Positions 1 to 10,200 of a stretch of 64,000 nucleotides of DNA are shown one piece after another. The notes below the pieces were generated by a model. That model ran no database searches, was not told the origin of the DNA, and worked only from the letters and a program-made list of their open reading frames with translations. The stretch comes from Nitrospirillum viridazoti (GTDB taxonomy: Bacteria > Pseudomonadota > Alphaproteobacteria > Azospirillales > Azospirillaceae): NCBI RefSeq assembly GCF_007827975.1, contig NZ_VITT01000004.1; one strand, written 5' to 3'. Within the stretch, counting starts at the first letter, position 1; every line of letters starts with the position of its first letter. The position numbers were made by a program, and so were the translations under genes.

Positions 1-1019
1 GGGTTGCGACCGGTGTTGGCCTTGATGTCGGCGACGGCCTTGGCGAGGGTGTGGCCGTCGAAGGGATTGCCGTGCAGGGCCTGGGCGTGAAGGACGAAGA
101 GGCCGCCCTTGGGCTTGGTGATGGGGACGGCGACGCTGACCTTGCAGCCGAACTCATAGGGGGCGCGGGCCTTGCCCTTGCCGATGCATTCGACCTCGGG
201 AGCGTGGAGGGAATAGACCTTCTGCCCTCGCTGGCGCTGGGTCTGCATGCTGATCTTGATGGCCAGGTCGCGTAAGGGGCCGTAGCGGGCCAGGAGGTCC
301 GGAGCCTCGGCACCCTTGGCGGCGATCTTGCGGTTGATGTCGCGGATGAGGCGGCCCAGGCGGGTGCGCAGGAACTTCAGCTGCCGGTTGGCCCGCTTGT
401 GCTGGTGGGCGTGGGTGTAGCGGCCGACCATGATGGCGGCCTTCTTGGCCACGCGCAGATAGCTCTGGCGCAGCGTGATGCCGTTGTCCTTGGCGAAGCC
501 GACCAGCTTCTCGATGGCCTTGTGGGTCAGGCGGGCATCGGTGGGGTGGGCGATGGCCTTGGGCTGGACGGTGGTGTCCACCGCCACGCGCGCCAAGTCT
601 TTGGTGCTGAGCGCACCGGTGGCCTGGGCCACCCGCAGGCTCTCCTGGATCAGCGCCGCCAGCCGCTCCTCGCCCATGCGCTGGCGCCAGCGGGACAATG
701 ACGACCGGTCGAAGGGCAGGTCGTGGCGGAAGACCTCTTCGCCGCAGAAGAACTGGAAATAGGGGTTCTCCGCCCAGCGGGCGGTCAGCACCTCATCCGA
801 CAGGCTGTGCATGTGCTTCAGGATCAGCAGGCCCGCCATCAGCCGGACCGGCAGCGGCGGCTGGCCGGGGCCTCCCTTGTAGACACCGCCCAGGCGCTGT
901 TCCAGGAAGCTCCAGTCGATCTTCCCCGCCAGCACCACCAGCGGATGCTTCAGGTCGATGATCTGGTCCAGCGCTGGACGCAGAAGGTCTTTCTGACGGG
1001 TGTCCCGGGGTCGCGACAT
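1..1019 (-). CDS. IS5-type transposase, 3' part missing at window edge
   Basis: Read leftward from an ATG at 1019, this frame stays open to the window edge (339 codons), so the C-terminus is not visible. The N-terminus (MSRPRDTRQKDLLRPALDQI) leads into a DUF772-like region rich in RLMAGLLILKHMHSLSDE and FDRSSLSRWRQRMGEE, typical of IS5-group DDE transposases. A VDTTVQPKAI segment would carry the first catalytic Asp, and NPFDGHTL lies just before where the second Asp is expected; the rest of the DDE triad is outside the window. The gene is convergent with nothing and lies about 250 bp beyond the end of the giant repeat gene. The ends of the element were not identified. Whether the copy is active cannot be told. 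Confidence 0.88.
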   Translation of the reverse strand, partial: MSRPRDTRQKDLLRPALDQIIDLKHPLVVLAGKIDWSFLEQRLGGVYKGGPGQPPLPVRLMAGLLILKHMHSLSDEVLTARWAENPYFQFFCGEEVFRHDLPFDRSSLSRWRQRMGEERLAALIQESLRVAQATGALSTKDLARVAVDTTVQPKAIAHPTDARLTHKAIEKLVGFAKDNGITLRQSYLRVAKKAAIMVGRYTHAHQHKRANRQLKFLRTRLGRLIRDINRKIAAKGAEAPDLLARYGPLRDLAIKISMQTQRQRGQKVYSLHAPEVECIGKGKARAPYEFGCKVSVAVPITKPKGGLFVLHAQALHGNPFDGHTLAKAVADIKANTGRN

Positions 1020-1087
1020 GGCCTGTTCCCACCGCTGTTCACAGGGGGAATCGAATCACGAAACGGCCCAAAAGGGGATCCCAAATC

Positions 1088-1122
1088 GCAGGAAAGCGGA
1101 GGCAAAGCCCCCGCTTTCCTGC
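1088..1122. repeat. Perfect 12-bp hairpin between transposase and giant gene
   Basis: Arms 1088-1099 and 1111-1122 are exact reverse complements around an 11-nt loop. There is no T-tract on either strand, so it is not a classical intrinsic terminator. It may be a structure near the end of the insertion sequence or a folded 3' end of the giant gene transcript. CTAG tetramers, the target preferred by several IS5-group elements, occur nearby at 1170 and 1191, but no element end could be fixed. Confidence 0.5.
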
Positions 1123-1274
1123 AAATCCGATTACTGACCGGACGCGGAAATACTCACCCTGCCAGGGCCCTAGCGATCATTCACGGACGACTAGCTTGAA
1201 GCCGCCTGGCCTGAACCCGCTTGTTCAACAAGGGCTTGGGAGCCGGACGCGTTTTTGGATGAACGCGCCCGGCG

Positions 1275-4200
1275 TCAGCTGGGGGTACCCAGGATGCTGT
1301 TCATCCAGGCGTTCACCTGGTCGCTGGAGAAGGCGGCGACCTGGGCGCCGGTGACGGCGAGAGCCAGTCTCTGGCCCATGGTGGACAGCTGATCGGTGGT
1401 CAGCGCGTGGGCTTGGGCGGTGGTCAAGGCCGCGACCTGGCTGGTGCTGAGCTCCCGCACGTCATCGGTGGTCAGCGCGTGCACCTGGCTGGTGGTCAGG
1501 GCTTGAAGCTGCGCGGTGGATAGCCGCTGCACCTGGTCGCTGGTCAAGGCCGACAGGTTGTCGGTGGTCAGGCCCGCCACCTGGCTGGTGGCCAGCGCCG
1601 CCACCTGGGTGGTGGACAGCCGCTGCACCTGGTCTGTGGTCAGCCCGTCCAGCTGCGCCGTGCTCAGCACCCGGATTTGGGCCGTGGTCAGGGCGCGCAG
1701 ATCGGCGGAGGGCAGGGCGTTCAGCTGGTCGCTGTGCAGCACCTGCACCTGGTCCGTGGTCAGCTTGGACACCTGGGTGCTGCTCAACGCCGCCACGCTG
1801 TCGCTGTTCAGCGCCAGCAGCTGGTCCGTCGTCAGGGCAGTTACCTGCGCGGTGGTCAGCACCCTCACGTCGGCCGTGGCCAGGGCGTTCAGCTGGGCCG
1901 TCGTCAGGGTTTGGATCTGCGTGGTGCTCAGGCCCGTCACCTGGGCCGTGGTCAGCGCCCCCAGCTGGTCGGTGGTCAGCGCGTTCAACTGGTCGCTGGT
2001 CAGCCCCGCCAGCTGGCTGGTGGTGAAGGCCGCCAGGTTGGCCGTGCCGAGGTTGGCCAGTTGATCGGTGGTCAGCGCCCCGATCTGGGCTGAGGTCAGG
2101 CTGCGGATGTCCGCCGTGGGCAGGGCCACCAGCTGGTCGCTGGTCAGCACGTGGATCTGCCCGGTGCCCAGCTGGGACACCTGCGCGCTGGTCAGCGCCG
2201 CCACGTGCAGGGTGTCCAGCGCCAGCACCTGGTCGGTCGACAGGCTGTTCAGCTGCGCCGTCGACAGGGCCCGCACGTCCGCGGTGGTCAGCGCGTTCAG
2301 CTGGCCGGTGGTCAACGCCCCCACATGGGCGGTGGTCAGCTGTGCCACCTGGGCGGTGGTCAGGGCCGCCACGCTGTCGCTGTTCAGCGCGGACAGCTGC
2401 GCCGTGCTCAGCACCGTGATCTGGGCCGTGGTCAGCGACCGCACGTCCAGCGTGTTGAGCGCGTTCAGCTGGTCGGTCGTCAGCGCCCGTACCTGGTCGG
2501 TGGTCAGGCGGATCACCTGGGCGGTGGTCAGCGCCGCGACGGTGTCGGTGCTGAGCGTCGAGACCTGGGCGGTGGACAGCGCCGCCACTTGCAGGCTGTT
2601 CAACGCCCGCACCTCGGTGGTGGTCAGCGCGTTCAGCTGGTCGCTGCCCAGTGCCTGCAGCTGCGCGGTGCTAAGACCGGCCACCTGCTGCGTGGTCAGG
2701 CCCGGCAGCTGGTCGGTGGTCAGCACCTGGACTTCATCGGTGGTCAGCACCCCCAGCTGGGCGGTGCTGAGCGCCGCCAGGTTGGTGGTGCCCAGCGTCG
2801 ACAGCTGGGCCGTGGTCAGGGCCGCCACCTGGGTCGTGGTCAGGGTACGGACATCGATGGTGCTGAGGGCGTTCAACTGGTCGCTGGTCAGGGCCCGCAC
2901 TTGGTCGGTACCGAGCTTGGACACCTGGGCGCTGGTCAGGGCGCCGGCGTTGTCGGTGCTGAGGACGGCCAGCTGCGCCGTGGTCAGGGCGGCGACCTGG
3001 GCCGTGGTCAGGGCGCGGATGTCGGCGGTGTTGAGCGCGTTCAACTGGTCGGTCGTCAGCGCTCCGACCTGGTCGGTGGTCAGCTTGGCCACCTGGGCGC
3101 TGGTCAGCGCGGCCGTGCCGTCGGTGTTCAGGCTGGACAGTTGGCCGGTGCTGAGCGCCTGCAACTGCGCCGTCGTCAGCGCCCGGATGTCGGCGGTGTT
3201 GAGCGCGTTCAGCTGGTCGGTGTTCAGCACCCGCACCTGATCGGTGGTCAGTTTCGCCACCTGCTGGGTGGTCAGCGCCGCCACGGTGTCGCTGCCGAGG
3301 CTGGACAGCTGAGCCGTGCTGAGCGCGCCCAGCTGCGCGGTGGTCAGCGCGCGCACGTCGGCGCTGTTGAGCGTGTTCAGCTGGTCGCTGGTCAGCGCCT
3401 GCACCTGCGTGGTGGTCAGCTTGGCCACCTGCAGCGTGCTGAGGGCCCCCGTCTGGTCCGTGGTCAGCGCCGCCACCTGGGCGCTGGTCAGCCCGCCCAG
3501 CTGGGTGGTGGTCAGTGCTGCGAAGTTGCCGGTGGTGAGGGCGTTCAGCTGGCCGGTGGTCAGCGTCGCCACCTGGGCGGATGTGAATTCCCGCATGTCG
3601 GCGGTTGTCAGGGTGTTCAGCTGATCGCTGGTCAGGGCCCGCAGCTGGTCGCTGGACAGCCGGGTGACCTGCGCGCTGCTGAGCGCCGAGAGGGTGTCAG
3701 AGGCCAGGGCCGACAGCTGGGCGGTGGACAGGGCCGCAACCTGGGCGGTGGTCAGCGCCCGCACGTCCAGGGTGGTCAGCGCGTTCAACTGGTCGCTGCT
3801 CAGGATTTGGAGCTGGTCGGTCGACAGCTTGGAAACCTGGGCGCTGCTGAGGGCCGAGACCGCGCCTGTGCCCAGGTGGGACAGTTGGTCGGTGGTCAGC
3901 GCCGCCAGCTGCGCCGTGGTCAGCGCCTGCACGTCGGCGCTGCTCAGGGTGTTCAGCTGGTCGGTGGTCAGCGCCTGGGTTTGCGCGGTGCTGAGCTTCG
4001 CCACCTGCAGCGTGTTAAGGGCGCTGGTCTGGTCGGTGGTCAGCGCCGTTATCTGCGCACCCGTCAGGCCCGCCAGCTGCGTGGTGGTCAGGGCCGCGAA
4101 ATTGCCGGTGGTGAGGTTGGACAGTTGGTCCGTGGTTAGGGCCGACAGCTGGGCCGAGGTGAACTCGCGGATGTCGGCCGTGGTCAGGCCGTTCAGCTGG

Positions 4201-7200
4201 TCGCTGGTCAGCGCCCCCACCTGGTCGGTGCTGAGCTTGCCGATCTGGGCGCTGGTCAGCGCCGACAGGGTGGCGGCCGTCAGCGTCGACAACTGGCCGG
4301 TGCCCAGCGCGCCGACCTGGGCGGTGGTAAGGGCACGGACGTCGATGGAGCCCAGGGCGTTCAGCTGGTCGCTGGTCAGCGCGGCCACCTGGTCGGTGCC
4401 GAGCCTGCTGATCTGGGCGCTGGACAGCGCCGCCACGGTGTCGCTGCCCAGGGCTGACACCTGGGCCGTCGTCAGGGCCGCCAGCTGCGCGGTGCCCAGC
4501 GCGCGGATATCGGCGGTCGACAGCGCGCCCAGCTGGTCGCTGTTCAGCGCCTGCACCTGGCCGGTGCTGAGCTTGGACACCTGCAGGGTGTTGAGCGCGG
4601 CCACCTGGTCGGTGGTCAGCGCGGCCGCCTGGCCGGAGGTCAGCCCGCCCAGCTGCAGGGTCGACAGCGCGGCGAAGTTGGTGGTGCTCAGGCCGGCCAG
4701 TTGGTCCGTGGTCAGCGCCGACACCTGGGCCGACGTGAATTCCCGCATGTCGGCGGTCGACAGCGTGTTCAGCTGGTCGCTGCTGATGGCCTGCAGCTGG
4801 GTGCTGGTCAAGCCCACGATCTGGTTGCTGGCCAGGGCGCCCAGGTTATCGGAGGTCAGGTTGGAAAGCTGGTCGGTGGTGAAGGCCGACAGCTGGGCGG
4901 AGGTGAATTCACGGATGTCGGCGGTGGTCAGCGCGTCCAGCTGGTCGGTGGTCAGGGCCTGGACCTGGGCGCTGGACAGCTTGTTCACCTGGACGCTGCC
5001 CAGCGCCGACAGGTTGGTGGAGCTGAGGGTGGACAGCTGATCCGTCGTCAGCACCGCCACCTGGGTGGAGGTGAGGGCGCGCACATCGGCTGTGGACAAG
5101 GCGTTCAACTGGTCACTGTTCAGCGCCTGGACCTGGTCGGTGGAGAGTTTGCCCACCTGCAGGGTGCTGAGGGCGGCCACCGTGTCGCTGCCCAACGCCG
5201 ACACCTGGCGGGTGGTCAGCGCCAGCAGCTGCGCCGTGGTCAGCGCCCGGACGTCGGTTGGCGTCAGCGCGTTCAGCTGGTCGCTGTTCAGCGCCTGGAT
5301 CTGGTCCGTGGAAAGCTTGGACACCTGCAGCGTGGTCAGGCCGGCGACCTGGTCGGTGGTCAGCGCCGCCAACTGGGCTGATGTCAGGCCGCCCAGTTCC
5401 GTGGTCGTCAGCGCCGAAACCGCCGCCGTGCTGAGGCCGGCGATCTGCTCGGTCGTCAGGGCCTGCACCTGGGTGGACGTGAACTCCCGCATGTCGGCGG
5501 AGGTCAGCGCGCCCAGCTGGTCGGTGGTCAGGACGCGCACCTGGGCGCTGGTGAAGCCCACCACCTGGTTGCTGGCCAGGGCCGACAGGTTGTCGGAGCT
5601 GAGGTTGGACAGCTGGTCGGTGGTCAGGGCCGACAGCTGGGCGGAGGTGAACTCCCGTATGTCGGCGGTGGTCAGGGCGTTCAGCTGGTCAGAGCCCAGC
5701 GCCTGGATTTGGCTGCTGGACAGCTTGTTGATCTGGGCGCTGCCGAGCGCCGACAGGTTGTCGGAGCCCAGGGTGGACAGCTGCTCCGTCGTCAACGCCG
5801 CGACCTGGGCGGAGGTGAGGGCGCGCACGTCGGCGGTCGACAGGGCGTTCAGCTGGTCGCTAGTCAGCGCCTGCACCTGGCCGGTGGACAGGCGGGTCAC
5901 CTGCAGGGTGCTGAGCGCGGCGACGGTGCCGGTACCGAGGGTGATGATCTGGTCGGTCGACAGGGCCGCCAGCTGGCCGGAAGTCAGGGCGCGTACGTCG
6001 GCGCTGTTGAGCGCGCCCAGCTGATCGCTGGTCAGCGCCTGTACCTGGGCGGTCGCCAGGTTGGCCACCTGCAGCGTGGACAGCACCGCCACCTGGTCGC
6101 TGGTGACGGCCCCGAGCTGCGCGGTGGTCAGGCCGGCCAGCTGGGTGGTGCTGAGGGCCGTCACCACGCCGGTGGAAAGGCCCGCCAGCTGATCGGTGGT
6201 GAGGGTTCCGACCTGGGCGGAGGAGAATTCGCGGATGTCGGCGGTCGTCAGCGTGTTGAGCTGATCGGTGGTCAGCGCTTGCACCTGGGTGCTGGTGAAG
6301 CCCACCACCTGGTTGCTGGCCAGGGCCGACAGGTTGGTCGAACTGAGGTTGGACACCTGGTCGCTGGTCAGGGCGCCGAGCTGGGCGGAGGTGAATTCGC
6401 GAATGTCGGCGGTGGTCAGGCTGTTCAGCTGGTCGCTGGTCAGCGATTGCACCTGGGCGCTGGACAGCTTGCCCACCTGGGTGCTGCTGAGCGCCGACAG
6501 GTTGGTGGAGATCAAGGTCGACAGCTGGTCGGTGGTCAGCACCGCGACCTGCGCCGTCGTCAGCGCGCGGATGTCGGCGGTGGACAGGGCGTTCAGCTGG
6601 TCGCTGGTCAGGGCGCGGACCTGCGCCGTGGTCAGCTGCGCCACCTGGGCGGTGGTCAGCACGGTGGCGGCGGCGGTGCCGAGGGCGGCGAACTGGGTGG
6701 ACGACAGCACCGCCAGCTGGGCGGTGGTCAGGGCGCGCACGTCGGCGGTGGTGAAGGCCCCCAGCTGATCGGTGGTCAGTGCCCGCACCTGGCCGGTGCC
6801 CAGCCCCGCCACCTGTTGGGTGGTCAGGCCCACCACTTGGTCGGTGGTCAGCGTCACCAGCTGGTCGGTACCCAGCCCCGCCAGTTGCTGGGTCGTCAGC
6901 GCCGATAGGTTGGCGGTGGTCAGGGCCGAGACCTGGTCCGTCGTCAACTGCGCCACCTGGGCGGAGGAAAATTCGCGGATGTCGGCGGTGGTCAGGGTGT
7001 TCAGCTGGTCGCTGGTCAGGGACCGCAGCTGGGTGCTGGACAGGCCGGTGACCTGGGCGCTGCCGAGGGCCGACAGGTTGGTGGAGTTCAGCGCGGCGAT
7101 CTGGTCGGTGCCGAGCGCCCGCAGCTGCGCGCTGCTGAGCGTCCGCACGTCGGCGGTGGACAGCGCGTTCAGCTGGTCGCTGGTCAGCGCACCCACCTGG

Positions 7201-10200
7201 GTGGTCGACAGCTTGGCCACCTGGGCGGTGGTCAAGGCGGCGGTGTTGTCGGTGCTGAGCGTGGATAGCTGGCTGGTGCTGAGGGCCGCCACCTGGGCGG
7301 TGGTCAGGGCGCGGATGTCGGCCGTGGTCAGCGCGTTCAACTGGTCGCTGGTCAGCGCGTTCAGGATGCCCGCCGACAGGCTGGCCACCTGGGCGGTGCT
7401 GAGGGCGGCTATCGTGTCGCTGCTGAAGGACAACAGCTGGTCACTGGTCAGCGCGCCCACCTGCGCCGTGGTCAGGATGCGCACATCGGCGCTGTTCAGC
7501 GCGTTCAGCTGGTCGCTGCTGAGCGCCCGGAACTGGGCCGTGTTGAGCTTGGACACCTGCAAGGTGGTGAGCGCGCCCACCTGGTCGGTGGTCAGCGACC
7601 CCACCTGGGCCGTGCCCAGGCCGGCCAGCTGCGTGGTCGACAGCGCCGCCACGGTGGCGGTGCCGAGGGTGGAAATCTGGTCGGTTGTCAGGGTCGCCAG
7701 CTGGGCCGAGCTGAATTCCCTGATGTCGGCGCTGCCCAGGGCGTTCAACTGGTCGCTGGTGAGCGAGCGCAGCTGGGCGCTGCTGAGGCCCGCCACCTGA
7801 CTGGTGCTGAGCGCTGCCAGATTATCCGACGCCAGGGCGGACACCTGGTCGGTCGTCAGCTGTGCGATCTGGGCGGAGGTGAATTCCCGGATGTCGGCCG
7901 TGGACAGGGCGTTCAGCTGGTCGCTGGTCAGGGACCGCAGCTGCGCACTGGACAGGCCGATGACCTGGGTGCTGCTGAGCGCTGACAGGTTGGCGGTGCT
8001 GAGGGTCGACAGCTGGTCCGTGGTCAGGGCCGCCAGCTGCTGAGAGCCCATCGCCCGCACGTCTGTGGTCGATAACGCGGCCAATTGGTCGCTGCTGAGC
8101 GCCCGCAACTGGGTGCTGGTCAGGCGCGTGACCTGGGCCGTGGACAGGGCGTTGAGGGCATCGGTGCCCAGGTTGGTGAGCTGGAGGGTGCTGAGCACCC
8201 CGACCTGGGTGGTGGTCAGCGCGCGGATGTCGGCGGCGGACAGGGCGTTCAACTGGTCGCTGTTCAGCGCCTGGACCTGGGCCGTGGTCAGGCCCGCCAC
8301 CTGGCTGGTGGCCAAGCCCGCCACCTGGTCGGTGGTCAGCGCCGTCACCTGTGCCGTGGTCAGGCCCAGCATCTGCGTGCTGGACAGGGCGGACAGGCTG
8401 GCCGTGGTCAGGCCCGACAGCTGGTCGGTGGTCAGCTGCCCGATCTGGGCTGAGGTGAATTCCCGCAAGTCGGCGCTGTTCAGCGCGTTCAACTGGTCGC
8501 TGCCCAGCGACTGCAGCTGGGCGGCCGACAGGCGGTTGATCTGCGTGCTGCTGAGGGCGGATAGGGTGGCGGTGCTGAGGGTGGACAGCTGGTCGGTGGT
8601 CAGCACCCCGATCTGGGCGGTGGACAGGGCGCGGATGTCGGCGGTGGACAGGGCGTTCAACTGGTCGCTGCTGAGCGCCCGGATCTGGCCGCTGGACAGC
8701 GCGGCCACCTGCGCGGTGCTGAGTGCGGCCAAGCTGTCGGTGTTCAGGCCCGCCACCTGGTCGGTGGTCAGGGCCGCGGTCAGGGCGGTGGCGAGGACGC
8801 GCACGTCGCCGGTGCTGAGCGCGTTGATCTGATCGCTGTTCAGCGCCTTCAGCTGCAGGCTGGACAGGCCCGTCACCTGGCTGGTGGCCAGGTTCGCCAC
8901 CTGGCTGGTGCTGAGCGCGCCCACCTGGTCGGCCGTCAGGCTCGCGATCTGGGCGGAGGTCAGGGCCGACAGGTTGGTGGTGCTGAGGCCCGCCACCTGG
9001 TCGGTGGTCAGCGCCTTTACCTGGGTGGAGGTCAGCGCCCGGGCGTCCGCCGTGTCGAAGGCGTTGATCTGGTCGCTGGACAGCGCCTTCAGCTGCGCGG
9101 TCGTCAGGCGCGAAACCTGGACGCTGGTCAGCGCCGCCACGTTCAGGGTGGTAAGGTTGGACAGCTGGTCCGTGCTCAGCGCCGACAGCTGCGCGGTGGT
9201 CAGCGCCGCGATGTCGGCGGTGGTGAAGGCGTTCAGCTGGTCGCTGGTCAGGCCCCGCACCTGGGCGGAGCCGAAGCCCGCCACCTGCAGGGTGGTCAGG
9301 CCGGCCATCTGGTCGGTGGTCAGCGCCGACAGCTGGTCGGAGGTGAAGCCGTTCAGCTGGGTGGTGGTGAAGCCCGAAATGGCGCTGCCGCTCAACGCTG
9401 ACAGCTGGTCGGTGGTCAGCGCTCGCAGCTGGCCGGAGGTGAAGGCGCGGACATCGGCGGAGGGCAGGGCGCCCAGCTGCTCCGTCGTCAGCGCCTTGAT
9501 CTGGGCCGAGGTCAGCTGCGCCACCTGGAGGGAGGAGAGCGCTGCCACGTTGGCCGTGGTCAGGTTGCCCACCTGGTCGGTCGTCAGGCCGGCGATCTGC
9601 GCCGTGGTCAGGGCGCGGATGTCGGCGGTGCCCAGGGCGTTCAACTGATCGCTGGTCAGCCCCTTGACCTGGGCGGCGGCCAACTGCGTCACCTGGCTGG
9701 TGGACAGGGCGGCCAGGCTGTCCGTTTCCAGGTTGGCCAGCTGCACCGTGGTCAAGGCCGTCAACTGGCCGGAGGTCAGGGCCCGGATGTCGGCCGTGGA
9801 TAGGGAGTTCAGCTGGTCGGTGCTGAGCGCCCGGATCTGGGCCGAGCTCAGGCGCGAGACTTGTGATGAGTCCAGGGCGGCCAAGCCATCCGCGCCCAGC
9901 GCGCGAATCTGCCCCGTGCTCAGGGCGGCCAGCTGCGCCGAGGAGAAGACCTGTACCTGGCTGGAGCTGAGGGCGCCGACCTGCGCCGTCGTCAGCTGCG
10001 TCACCTGCGTGGCGCTCAGCGCCGCCAGGCTGGTGGTGGCCAGGGCGCCCATCTGGTCGGTGGTCAGGGCGGCTAGCTGCAGGGCGCTGAACAGGCGCAC
10101 GTCGGCCGTGGCCAGGGCGTTCAGCTGGGCGGTGCTGAGCGCCCGGATCTGCGCGGCCGACATCAGCAAGGTCTGGTTGGTGGTCAGGGCGGCCACGCCG

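Noticed and set aside
1088..1122. Intrinsic terminator of the giant gene
   Set aside because: The stem is perfect but no T-tract follows on the minus strand; kept only as a hairpin.
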